Part shown: one piece after another, positions 15,204 to 22,026 of the stretch
How the letters are laid out: each line of letters starts with the position of its first letter
How positions within the stretch are numbered: the first letter of the stretch is position 1
Assembly (NCBI GenBank): GCA_002347085.1
Contig: DDWW01000059.1
Coordinates: 26,970 to 49,512, forward strand
DNA: 22,543 nucleotides
DNA from: Desulfobulbaceae bacterium UBA2276
GTDB lineage: Bacteria; Desulfobacterota; Desulfobulbia; Desulfobulbales; Desulfocapsaceae
Reading direction: 5' to 3'
Translations under genes and position numbers: made by a program
The notes under the pieces: model-generated
Database searches by the model: none
Told to the model about the DNA's origin: nothing
The model's input: the letters and a program-made list of their open reading frames with translations, nothing else

Positions 15204-15989
15204 ATGAAACCGATCCTGAACGTAAGCGACCTGAGCATGGATTTTGGCGGCATCAAGGCCCTCGATCGCCTTGATCTGGATGTGTGCGCCCAGGAAATAG
15301 TGGCCCTGATCGGTCCTAATGGAGCGGGGAAGACCACCTTTTTTAATTGTCTGACAGGGATCTATCTCCCCAACAGCGGCGATATTCAACTTACCTGTCC
15401 TCAAACCGGAAAAAAGACGCGGCTGAACGGTCTGAAACCCAATAAAATCACGGAAAAGGGGATGGCCCGCACCTTCCAGAATATCCGCTTGTTCCCGCAG
15501 ATGAGTGTGCTGGAAAATGTGATGATTGGCAGGCATTGCCGCACCCATTCCCTTGTTCTGGGGGCAATCCTGCGCAACCGGAGGACTCGGGTGGAAGAGC
15601 AGGAGACGGTTGACAAGAGCTACGCGATTCTTGAAAAAGTAGGGCTGGCCGCGCAGGTCGATGAATTTGCCGGCAATCTCTCCTATGGGGCCCAGCGGCG
15701 GCTGGAGATCGGGCGGGCCTTGGCCACCGAGCCTTTTCTGCTCCTCCTGGATGAACCGGCCGCCGGGATGAACCCCCAGGAAACAACGGAGCTGGTGGCC
15801 CTGATCCGCCGGATCCGTGATGAGAATCAGGCCATTTTGCTCATTGAACATGATATGAAACTGGTGATGACTCTCTCTGATCGAATCATAGTTATGGATT
15901 ACGGGCAGAAGATCGCCCAGGGGACACCAGCGGAAATTCGGGGCAACCCGGCGGTCATCAAGGCCTATCTGGGCGAAGAGGTGGGGTGA
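15204..15989 (+). CDS. livG: Branched-chain amino acid ABC transporter ATPase LivG
   Basis: One of two cytoplasmic ATPases energising the Liv transporter. Seen: Walker A GPNGAGKTT (37-45); Q-loop FQNIRLFPQMSVLENVMIG (91-109); signature LSYGAQRRLEIGRALA (159-174), the LSYG variant usual in LivG; Walker B LLLLDEP (179-185) with AAGMNPQE; and H-loop LLIEHDM. Length 261 aa is normal. The ATG is supported by homology (MKPILNVSDLSMDFGG), but the 25 nt upstream consist of TAATTCG repeats with no Shine-Dalgarno. A 186-bp insert separates it from livM, where liv genes are normally only a few bases apart. livF follows after 4 nt. Confidence 0.96.
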   Translation: MKPILNVSDLSMDFGGIKALDRLDLDVCAQEIVALIGPNGAGKTTFFNCLTGIYLPNSGDIQLTCPQTGKKTRLNGLKPNKITEKGMARTFQNIRLFPQMSVLENVMIGRHCRTHSLVLGAILRNRRTRVEEQETVDKSYAILEKVGLAAQVDEFAGNLSYGAQRRLEIGRALATEPFLLLLDEPAAGMNPQETTELVALIRRIRDENQAILLIEHDMKLVMTLSDRIIVMDYGQKIAQGTPAEIRGNPAVIKAYLGEEVG

Positions 15990-15993
15990 GTCA

Positions 15994-16701
15994 ATGCTTG
16001 AATTACAGCATATCCATACTCAGTACGGTAATATCCAGGCCTTGCAGGATGTGACCTTGAACATTGAGGCGGGCGAGATCATCACCCTGATCGGGGCCAA
16101 CGGGGCTGGTAAAAGCACCACCCTGATGGCCATTTCTGGAATCGTGCCGTGTCGAAGCGGGAAGATTCTGTTAAAGGGGGAGGAGATACAGGGGCTTGCC
16201 CCGGACAGGATTGTGGCGATGGGGGTCTGTCAGGTGCCGGAAGGAAGGCATATCTTTGCTGATCTGAGTGTTCAGGAGAATCTTGATTTGGGCTCCTTTC
16301 TTCGCACCGACAAGGTTGGCATAAAGCAGGATCTGGAGTATGTTTACTCACTTTTCCCCATCCTGGCCGAGCGCAGGCATCAACCTGGCGGTACGCTCAG
16401 TGGAGGCGAACAGCAGATGCTGGCCATGTCCCGGGCCCTGATGGCCCGCCCGCAACTCCTGCTTCTGGATGAACCCTCAATGGGGCTGGCTCCCTTGATG
16501 ATTAAACAGATATTTGAAATCATCAAGGCCATCAACAAGGAACACAAGACGACCATCTTTCTTGTTGAACAGAATGCGCATCAGGCCCTGCATATTGCTG
16601 ATCGGGGCTATGTTATTGAAAATGGACGGATTGTTTTGACTGATAGTGCGGATAAACTCCTTACGAATCCCGGCGTGCGGAAGGCCTACCTGGGGATTTG
16701 A
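15994..16701 (+). CDS. livF: Branched-chain amino acid ABC transporter ATPase LivF
   Basis: Second ATPase of the Liv transporter, cytoplasmic. Seen: Walker A GANGAGKST (34-42), the family motif GVCQVPEGRHIFADLSVQENL (77-97), canonical signature LSGGEQQMLAMSRAL (135-149), Walker B LLLLDEP (155-161) with SMGLAP, and H-loop FLVEQN. Length 235 aa is normal. It starts 4 nt after livG, with GAGGTGGGG inside the livG end acting as the ribosome-binding site, so the two ATPases are translationally linked. It is the last gene of the liv cluster; a cluster of REP-like palindromes rather than a T-tract terminator follows. Confidence 0.96.
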   Translation: MLELQHIHTQYGNIQALQDVTLNIEAGEIITLIGANGAGKSTTLMAISGIVPCRSGKILLKGEEIQGLAPDRIVAMGVCQVPEGRHIFADLSVQENLDLGSFLRTDKVGIKQDLEYVYSLFPILAERRHQPGGTLSGGEQQMLAMSRALMARPQLLLLDEPSMGLAPLMIKQIFEIIKAINKEHKTTIFLVEQNAHQALHIADRGYVIENGRIVLTDSADKLLTNPGVRKAYLGI

Positions 16702-16738
16702 TTTGTGGGCGCCTTGTAGCTATTCAGCATATTACTCT

Positions 16739-16816
16739 TGCCCCCATGCGCTGCATGGGGGCATATCACCGGATGCGGCGCATCCCGTACAAGGGTTTCC
16801 ATGCGGCGCATGGGAA
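16739..16816. repeat. Three tandem REP-like palindromes
   Basis: Palindrome 1: TGCCCCCATGC-GCT-GCATGGGGGCA (16739-16763), 11-bp perfect arms. Palindrome 2: GGATGC-GGC-GCATCC (16771-16785). Palindrome 3: TTTCCATGC-GGC-GCATGGGAA (16796-16816), one G-T wobble. All share ATGC-NNN-GCAT but have different outer arms that still pair. They fill the livF-to-oxidoreductase spacer (138 bp) and may stabilise or cap the liv mRNA 3' end. Confidence 0.8.
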
Positions 16817-16839
16817 GCAGAGGACCAGGGAGTTGAGCG

Positions 16840-17826
16840 ATGAAGACAATTAAAGCAGGGGTGATTGGGGTGGGGTATCTGGGAAAATTTCACGCCCAGA
16901 AATATGCAGGCCTGGAAGGAGTTGAGCTGGTCGGCGTGGTTGATGTGAATCCGGTCATGGCTGCTCAGATTGGTGCCGAGTGCGGCTGCGCGGCCTTCAC
17001 CGATTATCGTGAACTCTTACCCTTGGTTGATGCTGTCTCCATTGTGGTGCCCACCAGCTATCATCATCAGGTGGCCCTTGACTGTATTGAAGCAGGCGTT
17101 GACATCCTCCTTGAAAAACCGATGACTACCACTCTGGCTGAGGCCGATGATCTGATTCGGCGGACTGATGCCAAAAAGCTGATCTTGCAGGTGGGGCATC
17201 TGGAGCGCTTTAATCCGGCGGTGCTGGCCATGGAGAAATTTCTGACCGTTCCCGTCTTTATTGAGTCCAGCCGGATTACTACCTTCAAGAATCGGGGGGC
17301 GGATGTCGATGTGGTGCTTGATCTCATGATCCATGATATTGATATTATCCTGAGTATCGTTAAATCTCCCTTGCAGTCCATCCAAACCGCAGGGGCGCCA
17401 GTCATAACCGAGACCACGGACATAGCCAATGCTCGTCTGGTCTTTGAGAACGGGGCCACCGCCAATGTGACGGCCAGCCGTGTTGCCCGCACCAATATCC
17501 GCAAGATGCGCATCTTTCAGCCTGGTTCCTATATCAATGTCGATTTTGCGGGCAGAAAGGTGATGACGATTCACCTCACGGACGAGATTCAGGCCAATGG
17601 TGCCCCGAAGCAGAATGTGGAGGTTGCCTCCTTCCCGGCCAGTGATGCCTTGAAGGATGAAATCGGCCATTTCATCGAGCGGGTCAGAAGCAGAAACGAA
17701 CCCTTGGTCTCGGGAAGGGTAGGGCGTAACGCCCTTGATGTGGCCCTGCAGGTGATAGACCAGATCCGCCGGAATCAGAAGCTGGAGGTATATCAACAGG
17801 TTGCCGCAGCCTTGAAAAAGAGATAG
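16840..17826 (+). CDS. Gfo/Idh/MocA family oxidoreductase next to lpxB (possibly GnnA-like)
   Basis: NAD(P)-dependent sugar or sugar-nucleotide dehydrogenase, cytoplasmic. Seen: N-terminal Rossmann motif GVIGVGYLGKFHAQKY (7-22), the EKP motif (92-94) placing the catalytic lysine, GHLERFNPAV (119-128) and DLMIHDIDI (161-169) with the conserved histidine. The C-terminal half is the alpha/beta domain of the family. Length 328 aa is normal. GGGAG lies 7 nt before the ATG. Only 6 nt separate it from lpxB, so it is probably part of lipid A or envelope sugar synthesis. GnnA, which oxidises UDP-GlcNAc at C3 for amide-linked lipid A, belongs to this family, but its aminotransferase partner GnnB is not in the window. 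The specific reaction is therefore inference. Confidence 0.85.
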   Translation: MKTIKAGVIGVGYLGKFHAQKYAGLEGVELVGVVDVNPVMAAQIGAECGCAAFTDYRELLPLVDAVSIVVPTSYHHQVALDCIEAGVDILLEKPMTTTLAEADDLIRRTDAKKLILQVGHLERFNPAVLAMEKFLTVPVFIESSRITTFKNRGADVDVVLDLMIHDIDIILSIVKSPLQSIQTAGAPVITETTDIANARLVFENGATANVTASRVARTNIRKMRIFQPGSYINVDFAGRKVMTIHLTDEIQANGAPKQNVEVASFPASDALKDEIGHFIERVRSRNEPLVSGRVGRNALDVALQVIDQIRRNQKLEVYQQVAAALKKR

Positions 17827-17832
17827 CCCGTC

Positions 17833-19041
17833 ATGAATCCTGAAAATGTTCAAGCTGGGTATGGTATTGCAGGTGGCCAGGGTGCGCGCCACAAAGTAAT
17901 GATCATCGCCGGCGAGGCCTCTGGTGATCTCCATGGGGCCCGTCTGGTGCAGGCCATGCGCCGGCAGGAGCCGGGGCTTACCTTTTGTGGCATGGGCTCG
18001 CGGGAAATGGCGGCAGCGGGCGTTGAGATTTTGTTTGATGCCAGCCGGATTGCGGTAGTGGGCATAGTCGAGGTGCTGGCCCATTTCTCTGATATCTTCA
18101 CCGCCTTGAACATCCTTAAAAAAAGGATGCAGGCAGATCCTCCGGCCTTGCTCATTCTGATCGATTTCCCTGATTTCAACCTGATGCTTGCCAAAAAGGC
18201 CAAAAAGCTCGGGATTCCGGTCTTTTATTATATCAGCCCTCAGGTCTGGGCCTGGCGAACCGGGCGGGTGAAGACCATCGGCCGGTTGGTCGATACCGTC
18301 GGCGTGATTCTGCCCTTTGAAGAGTCCTTCTATCGTAGTCGTGGGGTGGCGGCCCAGTATGTGGGGCATCCCCTGCTCGATTCGGTCAAGGTGGACACGG
18401 ATCGGGACTCTTTTTGCAAGCGGCGGGGGATCAACCCGGAGCATAAACTGGTCGGGCTTCTGCCGGGTAGCCGCAAAAAAGAGATCGTTGCCCTCCTCCC
18501 TGATCTGCTGGAATCTGCCAAGCGTCTACTGGGCAAATATGATCATGAATTCGTTTTTCTCCTGCCGGTTGCCGCCACCATTTCAGAAGAAGAGTTATGG
18601 GAGAATGGCCTGGCTCACTACTCGGAATTTCTCAATATCCATCTGGTTCACGAGGGTCGCTATGATATGATGGCCGCGTGTGATGCCGTGGTTGCCGCCT
18701 CGGGTACTGTTGCCCTGGAACTTGCCATCCTTGATATCCCTATGGTGGTGGTTTACAGAGTGTCACCCGCTACTTATATTATAGGAAAATTATTGGTCAG
18801 GCACATGCAGTTTTTTTCCCTGGTCAACCTGATTGCCGAGCGGTTGGTGGTGCCTGAGCTCTTGCAGGATGAGGTCAATCCGGGAAGGATTGAGGTCGAG
18901 CTCGCTCGTCTTCTCTTTGACGACAAGGCCAGGAACGAGACGCGAGCGGGCCTGGCCTTGGTTCGTGAGAAACTGGGGAAGCCCGGAGCCTCTGTTCAGG
19001 CGGCTGGTCTGGCCTTGAAGCTTCTTGGTTGCGAACAGTAA
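17833..19041 (+). CDS. lpxB: Lipid-A-disaccharide synthase
   Basis: Glycosyltransferase (GT19) joining UDP-2,3-diacylglucosamine and lipid X to form the lipid A disaccharide; peripheral inner-membrane protein. Seen: VMIIAGEASGDLHGARLV (22-39), GMGSREMAAAGVE, IDFPDFNL, YYISPQVWAWRTGRVKTI, GVILPFE, GHPLLD, GLLPGSRKKEI and ASGTVALELAI, covering donor and acceptor sites in the expected order. At 402 aa it is about 20 longer than usual because of an N-terminal extension (MNPENVQAGYGIAGGQGARH). No internal start with a better ribosome-binding site was seen, so the extension may be real or an over-call. It follows the oxidoreductase by 6 nt. A REP-like palindrome lies after the stop. Confidence 0.95.
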   Translation: MNPENVQAGYGIAGGQGARHKVMIIAGEASGDLHGARLVQAMRRQEPGLTFCGMGSREMAAAGVEILFDASRIAVVGIVEVLAHFSDIFTALNILKKRMQADPPALLILIDFPDFNLMLAKKAKKLGIPVFYYISPQVWAWRTGRVKTIGRLVDTVGVILPFEESFYRSRGVAAQYVGHPLLDSVKVDTDRDSFCKRRGINPEHKLVGLLPGSRKKEIVALLPDLLESAKRLLGKYDHEFVFLLPVAATISEEELWENGLAHYSEFLNIHLVHEGRYDMMAACDAVVAASGTVALELAILDIPMVVVYRVSPATYIIGKLLVRHMQFFSLVNLIAERLVVPELLQDEVNPGRIEVELARLLFDDKARNETRAGLALVREKLGKPGASVQAAGLALKLLGCEQ

Positions 19042-19072
19042 AAATACTGATTTTTCAAGGTACCCTGAAGTA

Positions 19073-19109
19073 TTATTTGGTTCCCGTGCGCTACATGGGA
19101 ACCAAATAA
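19073..19109. repeat. REP-like palindrome between lpxB and the FecR-domain gene
   Basis: Arms TTATTTGGTTCCC (19073-19085) and GGGAACCAAATAA (19097-19109) are perfect for 13 bp. The centre GTGC-GCT-ACAT is a decayed form of the ATGC-GCT-GCAT core. A run of A residues follows, which would be a T-tract only on the minus strand, so it is not a terminator for lpxB. Confidence 0.75.
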
Positions 19110-19157
19110 AAAAAACGTTAAAGAAGTTCAAACAGTAAAAGAAAAACAGGTGACTTC

Positions 19158-21476
19158 ATGAAGGCAGAATATCTGTTGAAGGTGCTGGTGCTTTGGATCG
19201 TACTTATTTTCCCGGTCAGGGCGCATAGCGTTGACCTGGGGACCTTGCGTTTGAATCAGATAGAGGGTGATGTGCAGGTTCAGTCCACCGGAATGAAGGA
19301 GTGGCTGCCGGCGGTTATGAATCTTCCGCTTCAGGTCGGGGATAGGTTGTGGGTTCCCAAGGGAGCGTGGGCGCAGGTGGAGACGCGTGAGGGGAGTGTG
19401 ATCAGGCTTGATGCTGAGAGTGCCCTGGAGATCCTGGAGGCGGGCAAAGATTCTCTGCAACTCTACCTGAGTCAGGGCCAGGCCTATGTGAATTTTCAAA
19501 GCGGCCAAGACATCATGCTCCAGATGGATACCCCGCTTTCTTCGCTCAGGGTGTATGATAGTTCGACCTTTAATGTGGCCCTTGTCGAAAATGGAAATAC
19601 CGAAGTTTCGGTATTTCGGGGGGCGGTTTTTGCGGAAAACAGAAGTGGCGAGGTCAGGGTGAGTGGTGGCAATATGCTCTCTCTTGATGAGGGGGTACCC
19701 TCCCTGATGGCCTTGGGCTCTCCCAGTGATTGGGAACAATGGAACCGGGGTTGGGATGATTCACTGAGGGATGAAGAAGACAGCGAGCAGTATCTGCCGC
19801 CGGAATTGACTGTCTATGGCCGGGATCTGAACCGCAATGGTCGCTGGGTTACAACCAGCGAGTATGGATATGTCTGGACTCCAACTACCCATATCTCGAC
19901 AGACTGGGCCCCTTACCGTGAGGGCCGCTGGGTCTGGATCGGAGACGATTACGTCTGGATCGCCAGCGAGCCCTGGGGGTGGGCGCCGTATCATTATGGT
20001 CGCTGGTCCTATATCTCAGCCCATGGCTGGTGCTGGGTGCCGCCGCCACGTAACGAGGTTTACTGGGGGCCGGGCTATGTCAGTTGGGTCGCAACCTCAG
20101 ACAATGTCGCCTGGGTGCCGCTGGCGCCTGCCGAGATCTATTATGGTCGTGGCAATTATGGCCCTCATAGTGTGAATATCGTGAATGTGAGTGTCAATAA
20201 CTATGCGGTGGTGCCGGGAAGAAATTACCGCAATGTTCAGGTTCATGGCGCGGTGACAGTCCTTCACCGGGATGTTTTTTTGGGTGGCCGGCATAATCGA
20301 GAGCATAATCGTCGTGATGATATGTCGAATAGAGAAAATCCCTTTCTGCGTGAGAATATAAGTATTGGCCGCCCACGGATTGATCCGCAACATGCGACCA
20401 AGATGCCGATTTTGAAGGACATTCCCAAAGAACACGAGCCGCCGGCGCATATTCGCTCCTTTCCTGGACGGTCAGTGGGCGGGGCCAGGGATATGATTCG
20501 CGAACGTGACCGGTCGGTCTTTACGCCTACGGCAAAGCCACAACCTTTGACACCCACGGTCAGGATGAACACTGAGCGGGAAGTAAAACAGGAAGGGGGG
20601 CGTACACTGCCGGGAGCTGGTGGGCGGCAAGAGATCTTGGAGCATAGTGTCAAACCCGGACAATTTCGGGGCCGACCAACGATCAATCGGGATAACGGGC
20701 AGGAGGTGGAGCCTTTTTCTGATGGAAAGAAAGAGATACGTAAACCGGTAGTTCCGCCTATTCCAGTTCAGGAACAACCGGCACTGGAAAACAAGGAAGG
20801 CGCGGCCCCATCATTTCGCGGGCGTCCCCGGTTGCCGGAGCGCATGGTGAGGCCCGGGCAGTCTCAGGACCGGCCAACGCTTGATCAGGACGCGCTTAAG
20901 TCCGCGCCACCGGCCATTGAACGGCCAGAGGTCGTGCGACCACCAGCTCCTGAACAACCGGATGCGAATGATAATGATAAAACACCACCCTCGTTCCGGG
21001 GACGGCCTCAGATGCCGGATCGTGGGCAATTCAGGGGTCGGCCGGCTATCGAGCAGGATGCCCCCAAGCCTCCACCAAGCCAACCGGCTGTTGTGCGGCC
21101 CCAGATGGCGCCTCCACCGGCTCCAGTCCATGAACAACCGGATGCGAATGATAAGCCGGCGCCTTCATTTCGGGGACGCCCCCAGATGCCGGATCGTACG
21201 GAAATGCCGGGGCAATTCCGGGGTCGGCCAGCTATCGAACAGGATGCCCCTAAACCTCCACCTAACCAACCGGCTGTCGAGCGACGCCAAGTGGCTCCAC
21301 CACCTGCTCCTGCTCCTCAACAAGGACAACCGCCCCAGCCTGATCCGGAGGCCGTAAAACGTTTACAGCAACAGGCAGCGGAGAAAGAAAAGAAAAAACA
21401 GGAGGAGGCAGACCGGATGCGGGAGATGCTTGAACAAGGGAAACAGCAAAAAGGGAAGCGGCCGACATTCCCTTAA
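19158..21476 (+). CDS. Secreted FecR-domain / Trp-rich (DUF6600-like) protein with RGRP repeat tail
   Basis: Function unknown; probably periplasmic or surface exposed. Order of parts in 772 aa: a signal peptide (hydrophobic 6-20, cut near residue 22-26); a FecR-like beta domain (about 35-175: GDVQVQ, LQVGDRLWVPKGAWAQVETREGSVIRLD-type pattern, then SSLRVYD..FNVALVENGNTEVSVFRG); an acidic linker; a Trp/Tyr-rich domain (219-325) with repeated GRWV, YGYVWTP, GRWVWIGDDYVW and GWCWVPP, as in DUF6600 proteins; a basic stretch; a Pro/Arg-rich tail with repeated FRGRP (about 500-720); and a charged coiled-coil end rich in Lys/Glu/Gln. No FecI-type sigma factor or TonB receptor is adjacent, so it is not an obvious iron-signalling anti-sigma factor. 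AGGTG lies 5 nt before the ATG. A terminator follows 26 nt after the stop. Confidence 0.85.
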   Translation: MKAEYLLKVLVLWIVLIFPVRAHSVDLGTLRLNQIEGDVQVQSTGMKEWLPAVMNLPLQVGDRLWVPKGAWAQVETREGSVIRLDAESALEILEAGKDSLQLYLSQGQAYVNFQSGQDIMLQMDTPLSSLRVYDSSTFNVALVENGNTEVSVFRGAVFAENRSGEVRVSGGNMLSLDEGVPSLMALGSPSDWEQWNRGWDDSLRDEEDSEQYLPPELTVYGRDLNRNGRWVTTSEYGYVWTPTTHISTDWAPYREGRWVWIGDDYVWIASEPWGWAPYHYGRWSYISAHGWCWVPPPRNEVYWGPGYVSWVATSDNVAWVPLAPAEIYYGRGNYGPHSVNIVNVSVNNYAVVPGRNYRNVQVHGAVTVLHRDVFLGGRHNREHNRRDDMSNRENPFLRENISIGRPRIDPQHATKMPILKDIPKEHEPPAHIRSFPGRSVGGARDMIRERDRSVFTPTAKPQPLTPTVRMNTEREVKQEGGRTLPGAGGRQEILEHSVKPGQFRGRPTINRDNGQEVEPFSDGKKEIRKPVVPPIPVQEQPALENKEGAAPSFRGRPRLPERMVRPGQSQDRPTLDQDALKSAPPAIERPEVVRPPAPEQPDANDNDKTPPSFRGRPQMPDRGQFRGRPAIEQDAPKPPPSQPAVVRPQMAPPPAPVHEQPDANDKPAPSFRGRPQMPDRTEMPGQFRGRPAIEQDAPKPPPNQPAVERRQVAPPPAPAPQQGQPPQPDPEAVKRLQQQAAEKEKKKQEEADRMREMLEQGKQQKGKRPTFP
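20808..21320 (+). repeat. In-gene tandem repeat encoding PSFRGRP...FRGRP units
   Basis: Three in-frame units begin at 20808, 20988 and 21162 (180 bp, 174 bp and a shorter last copy). Each encodes PSFRGRPxxPxR, a second (F)RGRP-like motif followed by x(I/L)xQDA, a proline run, then EQPDAND or a variant. A more diverged half unit (FRGRPTINRD) starts near 20664. Units 2 and 3 are the most alike, suggesting recent duplication. Confidence 0.8.
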
Positions 21477-21502
21477 ATTTTCTTGAGGATTATGGTTGTC
21501 TG

Positions 21503-21547
21503 GTCCTCTGGTTCTCATGCACTGCATGAGAACCAGAGGACTTTTTT
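21503..21547 (+). terminator. Terminator built on a REP-like palindrome
   Basis: Perfect 18-bp arms (21503-21520 and 21524-21541) enclose ACT, followed directly by T6 and further T-rich sequence. The centre is ATGC-ACT-GCAT, the same core as the REP-like palindromes at 16.7 kb. Stem plus T-tract makes it a good intrinsic terminator for the FecR-domain gene. Confidence 0.88.
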
Positions 21548-21558
21548 GTTTTTAGAGG

Positions 21559-21620
21559 CCGTTACTGAAAAGAGCAATGCTCTTTTTGTTCTTTTCAGTT
21601 TACGGACTCTTATGCAACGT
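21559..21620. repeat. Degenerate copy of the intergenic inverted-repeat element
   Basis: CCGTTACTGAAAAG (21559-21572) pairs with CTTTTCAGTTTACGG (21591-21605) apart from one small internal mismatch/bulge. An inner hairpin AGAGC-AAT-GCTCT (21571-21583) is nested at the base. TTTACGGACTCTTATGCAACGT then aligns with TTTACGGCCCCTTATGCCGT at 3475, but the CTTAT-loop stem is broken here. Confidence 0.5.
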
Positions 21621-21858
21621 CAAATAAACAGTAATCTTTACCGCTGGTTATTTGCGTGGCGTTTGTCAGGCTACATCCACCGAAGATCATACAAGGGGGC
21701 CGTAAAAAAGCAGAGAGGAGGCTGGCGCAGTGTGATGGTTCTTCCAACTTTTCCCGTAGCAGATCCCGCACTATGTCCAGGAGTTCGTTTGCCCTCAGTG
21801 GTGAGGTAGATCGTCAATAGTGGACACCACCCATCAACCATGATATCTTGTTTATGAG

Positions 21859-21921
21859 CTTCATGACATCTCTTGGTTTAGTTTTGCTGAAGACAAAACA
21901 AGACCAAGAGATGTCATGAAG
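21859..21921. repeat. Very large hairpin, 28-bp arms
   Basis: Arms 21859-21886 and 21894-21921 enclose CTGAAGA. The outer 19 bp (CTTCATGACATCTCTTGGT and its complement) are perfect; the inner part has two mismatches. No T-tract follows, and it lies about 105 nt upstream of the DUF1566 start. Unrelated in sequence to the two repeat families elsewhere in the window. Confidence 0.8.
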
Positions 21922-22026
21922 TTAAATTATCTCGCAATGTTATGTGAAAAAACTTTCAACAGAGTTCCTTGTCATTTTGCCAAACGCTCAAGAGGTTAAA
22001 ACATACATGAAAAATGGGCTTGCAGT

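Larger units (their letters stand above)
21477..22026. other. 550-bp gene-free stretch before the DUF1566 gene
   Basis: Contains, in order: the terminator of the FecR-domain gene (21503-21547), a degenerate repeat copy (21559-21620), about 200 bp of unassigned sequence, a TAGTGGACACC string at 21818-21828 reminiscent of an IS end, and a very large hairpin (21859-21921). No convincing protein-coding gene or promoter was found. Confidence 0.6.

Noticed and set aside
17017..18444. 475-codon open frame on the minus strand opposite the oxidoreductase and lpxB
   Set aside because: It is antisense to two clearly conserved genes, is rich in His/Gly/Asp-type low-information sequence, matches no family I know, and runs across both genes and their junction.
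21483..21809. 108-codon plus-strand frame after the FecR-domain gene
   Set aside because: It reads straight through a strong terminator hairpin and a repeat, so it is very unlikely to be expressed as a protein.
21916..21999. 27-codon frame starting in the right arm of the large hairpin
   Set aside because: Start codon is buried in a 19-bp perfect stem, there is no good ribosome-binding site, and it is too short to judge.
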